Below are positions 26,283 to 33,083 of a stretch of 64,000 nt of DNA, piece after piece; the stretch's first letter is position 1; each line of letters starts with the position of its first letter. The position numbers were made by a program, and so were the translations under genes. The notes beneath the pieces are model-generated. The model did not search any database, was not told where the DNA came from, and worked only from the letters and a program-made list of their open reading frames with translations. This DNA is from Streptomyces sp. APSN-46.1 (lineage in GTDB: Bacteria > Actinomycetota > Actinomycetes > Streptomycetales > Streptomycetaceae): NCBI RefSeq assembly GCF_022815725.1, contig NZ_JALGRF010000006.1, forward strand, positions 248,001 to 312,000, read 5' to 3'.

Positions 26283-28094
26283 GTGTCTGAGTCTGAGTCT
26301 GAGTCGTACGACTACGACGTCATCGTCATCGGATCCGGCTTCGGAGGGTCGGTCTCGGCACTGCGGCTCACCGAGAAGGGCTACCGGGTCGGCGTCCTGG
26401 AGGCCGGGCGCCGCTTCACCCGCGAGAGCCTGCCGAGGAACAGCTGGGACCTGCGGAACTACCTGTGGGCCCCGGCACTCGGGCTGTACGGGATCCAGCG
26501 GATCCACCTGCTCGGCAATGTGATGGTGCTCGCCGGCGCCGGCGTGGGCGGCGGTTCCCTCAACTACGCCAACACCCTGTACGTGCCGCCCACCGCCTTC
26601 TTCGAGGACCGGCAGTGGGCGTCCATCACCGACTGGCGCGAGGAACTCGCCCCGTACTACGACCAGGCCAAGCGGATGCTCGGCGTACGCCTCAACCCGA
26701 CGCTGACCCCCTCGGACGTCCACCTGAAGGCGGCCGCCGAGAAGATGGGCGTCGCCGACTCCTTCCACATGGCCCCGGTCGGCGTGTTCTTCGGAGACGG
26801 CCAGGACGCCGAAGGCCACGCGAAGGTCCGCCCCGGCGACGAGGCCGCCGACCCGTACTTCGGCGGCGCCGGCCCCGCCCGCAAGGCCTGTACCGAGTGC
26901 GGCGAGTGCATGACCGGCTGCCGCCACGGCGCGAAGAACACCCTGAACGAGAACTACCTGCACCTCGCCGAGCGCGCGGGCGCCGTCATCCACCCCATGA
27001 CCACGGTCACCACCGTCGCCGAACACCCGGGCGGCGGCTACCGCGTCCGTACGGTCCCCACCGACGGCCGCCGCAAGGGCAAGGTGAGGGTGCTGCGTGC
27101 CCGCTACGTCGTGGTCGCGGCGGGCACGTACGGCACCCAGACCCTGCTGCACACGATGAAGGACTGCGGCGAGCTCCCGCACCTCTCCGACCGGCTCGGC
27201 GAACTGACCCGGACCAACTCGGAGGGTCTGGTCGGCGCGCAGACCGACGACCGCCGCTACCGGAGGCGGCACGGCGCGGGCCCCGGCAAGGAGCAGCGGG
27301 CCGACTTCACCCGGGGCGTGGCGATCACCTCGTCCGTGCACCCCAACGCCGACACCCACATCGAGCCCGTCCGCTACGGCAAGGGTTCCAACGCGATGGG
27401 GTTCATGACCATCCTCCAGGTGCCCTTCGCCAAGCACCGGGTCCGGGCCTGGCTGGCCCGGACCGCGACGCACCCGGTGCAGCTGCTGCGTTCGCTGTCC
27501 AACCGGCGCTGGTCGGAGCGGACCATCATCGGCCTGGTCATGCAGTCGCTGGACAACTCCCTGACGACGTACCGCAAGCCCGGCGGCCTCGGCAAGGGCC
27601 TGCTCACCGCCCGCCAGGGCCACGGCGCCCCCAACCCGGTGCAGATCGCGGAGGCCACCGAGGCCGCCATGCTGCTGGCCGAGGAGATCAACGGCTTCCC
27701 GGGCAGCAACATCGGCGAGCTGATGGGCACCCCGCTGACCGCGCACTTCCTCGGCGGCTGCCCGATCGGCGCCTCCCCGCGGGAGGGCGTCGTGGACCCG
27801 TACCACCGGCTCTACGGGTACCCGGGCATCTCGGTCGTCGACGGCTCGGCGGTCTCCGCGAACCTCGGGGTCAACCCGTCGCTGACGATCACGGCGCAGG
27901 CGGAGCGGGCCATGGCGTACTGGCCGAACAAGGGAGAGCGGGACGAGCGGCCCGCGCAGGGCGAGGCGTACGCCCGCCTCGCGGCGGTGGAACCGGTCAG
28001 TCCGGCGGTCCCGAAGGAGGCCTTCGGCGCGCTGCGGCTGCCGTTCCTGGCAGTCCCGGAACTTCCGCCGCGGAAACCGGAAGCGGAGCTCTGA
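26283..28094 (+). CDS. GMC-family flavin oxidoreductase (ChoD-like)
   Basis: A 603-residue FAD enzyme of the glucose-methanol-choline family, of the group annotated as cholesterol oxidase ChoD in mycobacteria. It has the FAD motif VIVIGSGFGGSVSA near residue 12, the GMC motif GAGVGGGSLNYAN, and a C-terminal His/Asn region (HFLGGCPIG, ANLGVNPSLTITA). A cluster CTECGECMTGCRHGAK, four Cys spaced like ferredoxin ligands, is conserved in this group. The GTG at 26283 is followed by a short Ser-Glu repeat. Substrate is uncertain; steroid oxidation is not shown by sequence. Confidence 0.85.
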   Translation: MSESESESYDYDVIVIGSGFGGSVSALRLTEKGYRVGVLEAGRRFTRESLPRNSWDLRNYLWAPALGLYGIQRIHLLGNVMVLAGAGVGGGSLNYANTLYVPPTAFFEDRQWASITDWREELAPYYDQAKRMLGVRLNPTLTPSDVHLKAAAEKMGVADSFHMAPVGVFFGDGQDAEGHAKVRPGDEAADPYFGGAGPARKACTECGECMTGCRHGAKNTLNENYLHLAERAGAVIHPMTTVTTVAEHPGGGYRVRTVPTDGRRKGKVRVLRARYVVVAAGTYGTQTLLHTMKDCGELPHLSDRLGELTRTNSEGLVGAQTDDRRYRRRHGAGPGKEQRADFTRGVAITSSVHPNADTHIEPVRYGKGSNAMGFMTILQVPFAKHRVRAWLARTATHPVQLLRSLSNRRWSERTIIGLVMQSLDNSLTTYRKPGGLGKGLLTARQGHGAPNPVQIAEATEAAMLLAEEINGFPGSNIGELMGTPLTAHFLGGCPIGASPREGVVDPYHRLYGYPGISVVDGSAVSANLGVNPSLTITAQAERAMAYWPNKGERDERPAQGEAYARLAAVEPVSPAVPKEAFGALRLPFLAVPELPPRKPEAEL

Positions 28095-28282
28095 CCCCGA
28101 TGTGCGCCTGATGTGACGGCGGCGAGTACCGCGCTCCCCCTCCGAGCGCGGTACTCGCCGCAGTACTGAAGTGACAGACGGTCAAGGCGGAAGGTTGTAC
28201 CGGAATCCGGAGAGCGGGCCTGTGGTGTCCGTCACACGGTGACGTGCGCAACTGCGACGCGTGTTCGAGGGTCAAGGGGATC

Positions 28283-29935
28283 ATGAGAAAGCGCATCTCC
28301 TTGCTTGCCGCGAGCGGCCTGGTGGCACTGGCCCTGGGCACCGCCCCCGCGCAGGCCGCGGACCCCGTCTTCACCCTGACCGGTCCGTCCGAGGTCGGCC
28401 TGCGTCCGCACCCCGGACAGAGCGGTGAGCCGCACAAGACCTCGCTCAAGTACCGGGTGGACGACGACTTCGGCGCGACGTTCAGCAGTGTGGGCACGCT
28501 CACGATCGACCTGAGCGGGCTCAAGGGCATCGCCGACATCTCACTCGGCGCGGGGCAGGATCGCGCCTGCGTGCTGAACGCCGCCCTCGTGACCTGCCGG
28601 TTGTGGGGGCAGCCGATGCCGGACGGGCACACCGTGGTGGCCCTGGACCTCACGGCCGCGAAGGACAGCAAGGCCGGCGCGATCGCGGACCTCACGATCA
28701 CCGGCGCGGCCCCGGGCACCACCTTCAAGCCGGCCACCACCAAGGTCAAGGTCGGCGGCCCCGACCTGGTCGTGGAGAAGGCCGAGCTCAAGTCGAAGCA
28801 GAACCCGGGCGACACCCAGGGCCTGCCGATCGTCTTCGCCAACGCGGGCAAGGAATCCGCCAAGGGCGTGGCGCTGGAGATCAGCACCACGCACGGCATG
28901 GACCTGGTCGAGAAGTACGACAACTGCTCGTTCAGCCGGAAGCCGGATCCGGCACAGCCGTGGAACACCCGCTGGAGCACCACGGTGTGCGTCCTCGACG
29001 GGGAGTTCAAGCCGGGCGCGGTCTACGAGATCTCCAGCCCGCTGACCCTCAAGGCCGCCCCGCACGCCCTCGTCGACCGGCTTACCTACGGGGTGTACAC
29101 GGCGGGCGAGCAGCCGAAGGCGGCGCAGAAGCTCACCCCGTCCGGCACCGGCCAGAAGCTGGCCTTCAAGGAGCGGGCCGCCAAGCCCGCCCTGCAGGCC
29201 CCGGCCACGGACTCCTGGAGCAACACCCAGGAGTTCGACTTCGACACGAAGAACACCGCCGACTTCGTGGTCGGCCCCGTGTCCCTCAAGGGCAAGGCCG
29301 GCGAGACGGTGAAGGCGGAGCTGGGCTTCCAGAACAAGGGCCCGGCGTGGGTCGCCAACGTACGTTCCGGTGAGATCGTCGCCGGCACGGAGATCGTCAT
29401 GCCGCCGGGCGTGAAGATGGTCAAGGTCCCGTACGGATGCCAGCGGGTCGCGCCCAACGGCCTGGGCACCCCGCGCTTCGTCTGCGCCACCGGCAGCGTC
29501 GTGGGCGAGAAGGAGAAGGTCTCCTACGCGTTCGAGCTGAAGATCGAGAAGGTCGTGGCGGACGCCAAGGGTTCCGTCACGGTCGGCCAGTGGTCGCTGG
29601 ACGGCGGCAAGCCTCACGGCTGGGACCCGGAGCACGCCAACAACAAGGCCGCCTTCGTGATCAACGCCAAGGACGGCGGCGTCACGCCGAGCCCGAGCGC
29701 CTCCACCGGCACCCCGAGCCCGAAGCCGAGCACCTCCACGAGCCCGTCCGCGTCCGCGTCCGCCAAGCCGAGCAGCACCGCCGGTACGGGCACGGGCACC
29801 GGCGCCAAGGCCAACGGCAACCTGGCCTCCACCGGCAGCTCCGCCGGCCCGCTCGCCATCGGCGCGGCCGTGCTGGTCGCCGCGGGCGGTCTGCTGTTCG
29901 TGGCGGTCCGCCGCCGCGGCACCGGGCGCGCGTAA
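28283..29935 (+). CDS. secreted surface protein with an LAXTG sortase signal
   Basis: A 550-residue exported protein. It has a clear signal peptide (MRKRISLLAASGLVALALG, cleavage after AQA), about 450 residues that look like repeated Ig/CARDB-like beta domains (SLKGKAGETVKAELGFQNKGP), and a Ser/Thr/Pro stem. It ends with the sorting signal LASTG, a hydrophobic helix and an RRRG tail. LAXTG is the signal recognised by class E sortases, so it should be covalently wall-anchored. The ATG at 28283 has AAGGGGA upstream. A strong terminator follows. Confidence 0.88.
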   Translation: MRKRISLLAASGLVALALGTAPAQAADPVFTLTGPSEVGLRPHPGQSGEPHKTSLKYRVDDDFGATFSSVGTLTIDLSGLKGIADISLGAGQDRACVLNAALVTCRLWGQPMPDGHTVVALDLTAAKDSKAGAIADLTITGAAPGTTFKPATTKVKVGGPDLVVEKAELKSKQNPGDTQGLPIVFANAGKESAKGVALEISTTHGMDLVEKYDNCSFSRKPDPAQPWNTRWSTTVCVLDGEFKPGAVYEISSPLTLKAAPHALVDRLTYGVYTAGEQPKAAQKLTPSGTGQKLAFKERAAKPALQAPATDSWSNTQEFDFDTKNTADFVVGPVSLKGKAGETVKAELGFQNKGPAWVANVRSGEIVAGTEIVMPPGVKMVKVPYGCQRVAPNGLGTPRFVCATGSVVGEKEKVSYAFELKIEKVVADAKGSVTVGQWSLDGGKPHGWDPEHANNKAAFVINAKDGGVTPSPSASTGTPSPKPSTSTSPSASASAKPSSTAGTGTGTGAKANGNLASTGSSAGPLAIGAAVLVAAGGLLFVAVRRRGTGRA

Positions 29936-29977
29936 CGACGTAGCGAAGACGTAGCGAAGCGGTCCGCACACATGAGA

Positions 29978-30011
29978 ACGGCCGGCCCGGGGCGTCCCCC
30001 GGGCCGGCCGT
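29978..30011 (+). terminator. terminator after the LAXTG protein gene
   Basis: A 15-bp G/C stem (29978-29992 with 29997-30011) with tetraloop CGTC, 43 bases after the stop. The remaining ~230 bases up to the chorismate mutase gene contain nothing recognisable. Confidence 0.85.
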
Positions 30012-30243
30012 CCTTCATGGGCGACCGGGCGGCTGTCCCCTGCCGTCCGGTCGCGCGTTGGAGCGAGGTCCCACGACGCACGCCCTCACGGGCCGTACGC
30101 CTCACCGCTCCAGCGGAGCCACGCGTGGTGTCGTGCGACCCGCGCCTGGCTGGCGCGGACACACCGGCATCAACGAAGGGCCGCGAGCCCGGTCACGCTC
30201 CGGACGAGTGACGAACGACCGCTCGCAAGGACCGCCCCGTACG

Positions 30244-30504
30244 TCACACCCGGCCGCGGCACAGCTCCAGCAGCGTCATCGCGAGCGTGGTGCCGGGCTT
30301 TCCGAGAGCATCGCTCCAATGCGAGAGCACCTCCATCTCGCGCGACAGGTGCACCCGGCGGCCCCCGGAGGAGATCCGGGCCTCCTGGATGACCGTCGAG
30401 ACGGCCATCCGCTCCTGGATCAGCCCGATGATCCGGTCGTCGATGGAGTCGATGCGCCCGCGGCAGTCGGCGATCAGCTGCTCGGGGGTGGTGGTGACGC
30501 TCAT
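30244..30504 (-). CDS. monofunctional AroQ-type chorismate mutase
   Basis: An 86-residue all-helical enzyme converting chorismate to prephenate, the branch point to Phe and Tyr. The AroQ pattern is clear: CRGRIDSIDDRIIGLIQERMAV at the first long helix with the conserved Arg and Asp, then RVHLSREMEVL and a closing helix. The ATG at 30504 follows AGGAGAGAACC. Its 5' leader carries a short aromatic-rich reading frame and a strong hairpin, so expression is probably attenuated by aromatic amino acid supply. Confidence 0.92.
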   Translation of the reverse strand: MSVTTTPEQLIADCRGRIDSIDDRIIGLIQERMAVSTVIQEARISSGGRRVHLSREMEVLSHWSDALGKPGTTLAMTLLELCRGRV

Positions 30505-30547
30505 GGTTCTCTCCTGTGGGTGGGGCCCGAGAAGAGCGGAAACGCGG

Positions 30548-30577
30548 AGCGCCCCGGTCCTGTCGGACCGGGGCGCT
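30548..30577 (-). terminator. hairpin of the candidate chorismate mutase attenuator
   Basis: A perfect 13-bp stem (30548-30560 with 30565-30577) with a 4-base loop. It lies between the leader peptide frame (ends 30605) and the chorismate mutase start (30504). A weaker upstream fold, ATGGC-ACCGG with CCGGT-C-GCCAT within the leader frame, could be an alternative structure. Confidence 0.65.
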
Positions 30578-30604
30578 CTGGGAAGTCAGCGGCTCAAGCG
30601 AGCA

Positions 30605-30673
30605 TCACAAGGACCCATGGCGACCGGACCGGCCGGTGCCATAGGTAAAGAGGAAGCTCAGCTGCTTGCGCAT
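30605..30673 (-). CDS. candidate aromatic leader peptide of chorismate mutase
   Basis: A 22-codon frame beginning MRKQLSFLFTYG and ending in TGA 101 bases before the chorismate mutase ATG. Phe7, Phe9 and Tyr11 fall in five residues, and one Phe uses TTT, a rare codon in this genome. The ATG lies 7 bases after the -10, so the leader mRNA is probably leaderless. By analogy with amino-acid attenuators, ribosome stalling at Phe/Tyr codons would favour readthrough of the downstream hairpin. The mechanism is inferred. Confidence 0.5.
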   Translation of the reverse strand: MRKQLSFLFTYGTGRSGRHGSL

Positions 30674-30680
30674 GAAAGCG

Positions 30681-30710
30681 ATTATGACCTTCGGCCCCCC
30701 TCCGGGCCAA
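30681..30710 (-). promoter_or_regulatory. promoter of the leader peptide / chorismate mutase unit
   Basis: Leftward TTGGCC (30705-30710), 18-base spacer, CATAAT (30681-30686). The -10 overlaps the stop codon of the upstream gene. Confidence 0.65.
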
Positions 30711-30966
30711 GCCGGTTCGGATGGTGAGACGACTCAGTGGCGCGTGTGACGCGCGCGTGGTCGGTATACACGCGTCGGAACAGGTCGTGGCCGGTTCGCC
30801 CCGTGTGCCGCAGCGCCCAGTCCTGCGCCGCACCGTGCTCGCCTTGTGGCCCGGACTCGGCCCCGCAGCCATATGCCGTGCAGAAGGCCTCGTAGGTGAT
30901 GCCGCCTTCGGGCGCGTGCCGGATGGTGTGTGCGACGTACCGGAACATCGCTCGTGGGTTCAGCAT
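30682..30966 (-). CDS. small DUF7848-type protein
   Basis: A protein of about 94 residues containing RYVAHTIRHAPEGGITYEAFC, CGAESGP and RHTGRTGHDLFRRVYTDHARVTR, the pattern of a Streptomyces-specific family (DUF7848) of unknown role. It is usually found in accessory patches beside XRE-type regulators and other small genes. The ATG at 30966 is chosen because it overlaps the stop of the upstream gene (ATGCTGA), suggesting coupling; ATG 30948 is the alternative. The neighbouring truncated XRE-regulator remnant fits that context. Confidence 0.6.
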   Translation of the reverse strand: MLNPRAMFRYVAHTIRHAPEGGITYEAFCTAYGCGAESGPQGEHGAAQDWALRHTGRTGHDLFRRVYTDHARVTRATESSHHPNRLGPEGGRRS

Positions 30967-31136
30967 CGGCTGCGCCCACGATGGGCGACGATCTCCACAT
31001 TGCAGTCCGACACGGCTGAATAGTCGCCCCGCCGGTGGGCCTCCGAGCGCTGGTTCGCCAGTGCCGCGCACACGTCACAGCCTGCGGCGGGTTTCGGAGC
31101 CGCGGAGGGCAGTGACAGATGCACAGGCGGGCTCAT
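30960..31136 (-). CDS. small hypothetical protein of a DUF7848-associated module
   Basis: A 58-residue protein starting MSPPVHLSLPSAAPKP with the core GCDVCAALANQRSEAH and AVSDCNVEIVAH. Similar small CxxC proteins accompany DUF7848 genes in Streptomyces. Its 3' end overlaps the downstream start. Upstream in-frame Met codons at 31154 and 31163 are possible starts; none has a clear ribosome binding site. Function unknown. Confidence 0.5.
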   Translation of the reverse strand: MSPPVHLSLPSAAPKPAAGCDVCAALANQRSEAHRRGDYSAVSDCNVEIVAHRGRSRC

Positions 31137-31168
31137 GGTGGTCTGGGATGCCATGAACAGCACGCAGG

Positions 31169-31252
31169 TTGCGCTTCAACGGCACAGGCAGCGGTGAAGG
31201 TGGCTGCCCCGCCGTGCATGAGGATCTGGACAGCGGAGAAATCGTCGTTCAC
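31169..31252 (+). pseudogene. 5' remnant of a small XRE-module protein cut by the IS element
   Basis: The frame reads NGTGSGEGGCPAVHEDLDSG and then EIVVH before the IS boundary. This matches the N-terminal part of short Streptomyces proteins encoded next to XRE/DUF5753 regulators. After 31252 the frame runs into the IS left end. No ATG or GTG is available; TTG at 31169 is the only plausible start. Treated as a truncated gene. Confidence 0.4.
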
Positions 31253-31270
31253 CGGATCTCTCCCAGGATG

Positions 31271-31290
31271 CCCCGGGCTTCAGCCCGGGG
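31271..31290. repeat. left-end hairpin of the IS605-type element
   Basis: CCCCGGGC (31271-31278) with GCCCGGGG (31283-31290), loop TTCA. Subterminal hairpins of this kind are the single-strand recognition structures for TnpA. Confidence 0.7.
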
Positions 31291-31366
31291 AGGAATGGGT
31301 CCTTGGGGCGGAGCCGCGTAGCGGCGGAGTTCGTTGCGCGTCTGCTCTGACCTGCACTCTCTTTCG

Positions 31367-31389
31367 TTGTCAGTGGGGGCGGTTAGGTT
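31367..31389 (+). promoter_or_regulatory. RecA-NDp/PafBC-type DNA-damage promoter of tnpB
   Basis: TTGTCAGTG (31367-31375), 8 bases, TAGGTT (31384-31389): an exact match to TTGTCRGTG-N8-TAnnnT. The tnpB ATG is 7 bases downstream, the same spacing as at the SWIM gene start. Confidence 0.75.
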
Positions 31390-31396
31390 GGGGAGC

Positions 31397-32641
31397 ATGC
31401 CGACAGCAGCGATGGGCGATGGGGAAGCCGGGCATGCCCGGTACACCTTCCGGCTTCGCGTGTCGTCCACCGCGCTCACCCGGCTTGAGGCGGAGTGGGC
31501 GCGGTGCCGGTGGGTGTGGAACGAGTGCGTGGCGATGTCCCGCAAGGTCCACGCCCACAACAAGACGGCCGACGAGAAGGTGACGTGTGGTCCGTCGCAG
31601 CTCGACAAGATGCTGACGGGGGCCCGACGCTCGATGGCGTGGCTGCGTGAGGGCAGCAGCGTTCCGCAGCAGCAGATCATCCGTGACTTCGCCAAGTCCC
31701 GCGCGAAGGCGCTCAAGGACATCAAGGCCCGACTGCCGATGCGGCAGCGCGCCGGGATGCCGAAGTGCAAGAAGAAGCACGTAACGGACCCCACGCTCAA
31801 CTACACGCAGCACGGCTTCCGGTTGAAGGACGGGCGTCTGCATCTGGCCGGGGGTATCAGCGCGACCGTGGTGTGGTCGCGGGATCTGCCCAACCCGCCG
31901 TCGTCGGTACGTGTGTACAGGGACAGCCTCGGGCACTGGTACGCCAGTTTCGTCGTCCCCACGACCACCGAGACACTGCCCTCCACGGGAGCGGTGATCG
32001 GCATCGACTGGGGCGTGAGGGAGATTGCGACCACCACGTCCGACGACCACGACCTGCCCCACGCCGAGTACGGCAGGAAAGCCGCCGGTCGCCTTGCGCA
32101 CTACCAGCGGATGATGGCCCGACGCCGCGCACCCAAGGGCAAGGCCCAGTCGAAGGGCTACCGTCAAGCGCAGCAGCAGGCCGCGAAGGCGCACAAGAAG
32201 ATCGCCCGGCAGCGCCAGGACACCGCCCGCAAGTGGGCCAAGAAGGTGGTCCGTGACCATGACGCCCTCGCCGTCGAGGACTTCAAGCCGAAGTTCCTCG
32301 CCAAGTCCACCATGGCCCGTAAAGCGGCAGACGCCGCGATCGGCGCCACGAAGACGGCCCTGATCCAGATGGGCCGCAAGCACGGTCGCGCCGTGCACCT
32401 TGTCCACCCCGCGCACACCACCATGGACTGCGCGCAGTGCGGAGCGAGAACCAAGCACGCACTCCCTCTCTCGGAACGAACCTACTCGTGCACCGCGTGC
32501 GGAGCCGTCTCCCCCAGGGACAAGAACTCCGCACACGTGATGCTCGTCCGGGCTGGTCTCAACCCGGCTGGTGCTGATCGTGTAAGAGCGTGTGGACCGC
32601 CAGTCCGCAGCCAACGTGAGCCAGGAATCCCCTCCCTTTAG
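31397..32641 (+). CDS. tnpB: TnpB, RNA-guided nuclease of an IS200/IS605-family element
   Basis: TnpB is an omega-RNA-guided DNA endonuclease, the ancestor group of Cas12, and helps the element persist. The 414-residue protein has the split RuvC site complete: Asp204 (GIDWGVRE), Glu294 (VEDFKPK) and Asp375 (RDKNSAHV). The zinc-ribbon pairs CAQCG and CTACG lie before the last Asp. The ATG at 31397 has GGTTGGGGAGC upstream and lies 7 bases after a DNA-damage-type -10. The stop codon sits in the loop of the right-end hairpin, so the guide RNA would overlap the 3' end. It appears intact. Confidence 0.93.
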   Translation: MPTAAMGDGEAGHARYTFRLRVSSTALTRLEAEWARCRWVWNECVAMSRKVHAHNKTADEKVTCGPSQLDKMLTGARRSMAWLREGSSVPQQQIIRDFAKSRAKALKDIKARLPMRQRAGMPKCKKKHVTDPTLNYTQHGFRLKDGRLHLAGGISATVVWSRDLPNPPSSVRVYRDSLGHWYASFVVPTTTETLPSTGAVIGIDWGVREIATTTSDDHDLPHAEYGRKAAGRLAHYQRMMARRRAPKGKAQSKGYRQAQQQAAKAHKKIARQRQDTARKWAKKVVRDHDALAVEDFKPKFLAKSTMARKAADAAIGATKTALIQMGRKHGRAVHLVHPAHTTMDCAQCGARTKHALPLSERTYSCTACGAVSPRDKNSAHVMLVRAGLNPAGADRVRACGPPVRSQREPGIPSL

Positions 32642-32655
32642 GGAGGGGAGGATTC
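32625..32655 (+). ncRNA. right-end hairpin and likely omega-RNA scaffold end of tnpB
   Basis: CCCCTCCC (32629-32636), TTTA, GGGAGGGG (32641-32648) with flanking GAATC/GATTC. The tnpB stop TAG occupies the loop and start of the 3' arm. In characterised elements the omega RNA ends at the right end and uses flanking host sequence as guide, here starting AAGTCGGATCTG. Confidence 0.55.
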
Positions 32656-32657
32656 AA

Positions 32658-32966
32658 AGTCGGATCTGCCCACCGGTGGTGCTTGCCGCCCAGCTGGACC
32701 GCCTCCAGGGCGTGATCGGCCTCGACACCGTGGAACTGGGGATCGTCCCCCTCGACGCGGCCCTGAAGATCCCGCCGGGCCTCGGATTCTGGATCTACGA
32801 CGACCGGCAGGTGGTCGTGGAAACCTGGCACGCGGAGCTCTGGCTGGACGACGTCGACAGTGTCGCCACGCACCTGCGGGTCTGGAAGTCGCTCCGCGCA
32901 TCCGCCGTCTTCGGGGCGGACGCACAGCGCGTGATCGTCCGTGCACGCCGAGCTGTGGAGGCCTGA
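32658..32966 (+). pseudogene. 3' remnant of an XRE/DUF5753 (Scr1-type) regulator
   Basis: About 102 codons encode the C-terminal part of DUF5753: SRICPPVVLAAQLDRLQGVI, GLDTVELGIVPL, GFWIYDDRQVVVETWHAEL, WLDDVDSVATHLRVW and DAQRVIVRARRAVEA. The helix-turn-helix N-terminus and the first half of the domain are absent. The homologous frame begins directly at the right end of the tnpB element. The missing part is not on the left side of the element either, so insertion alone does not explain the loss. Confidence 0.8.
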
Positions 32967-33083
32967 TCCCGCGTGGCCGAGGCACTGGCGTGGCCCCGGA
33001 CTCGGATGGTGAGACGAAGAGGGGTGCGGGTCCCCCGGTAGAATCGACAAAACAACCCCCTCTTCCGCCGGAAGGCCTGCCCC

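Larger units (their letters stand above)
31253..32657 (+). mobile_element. tnpB-only IS200/IS605-family element (IS1341-like)
   Basis: The element contains tnpB, a left-end hairpin at 31271-31290 and a right-end hairpin at 32629-32648; no tnpA (Y1 transposase) is present. The right limit is placed at TCAA (32654-32657), the right cleavage sequence of known IS608/ISDra2-type elements. The left limit is placed after TTCAC (31248-31252), a plausible target. The limits fit the flanks, since DUF5753 codons resume right after TCAA. Movement would depend on a TnpA from elsewhere. Confidence 0.75.
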
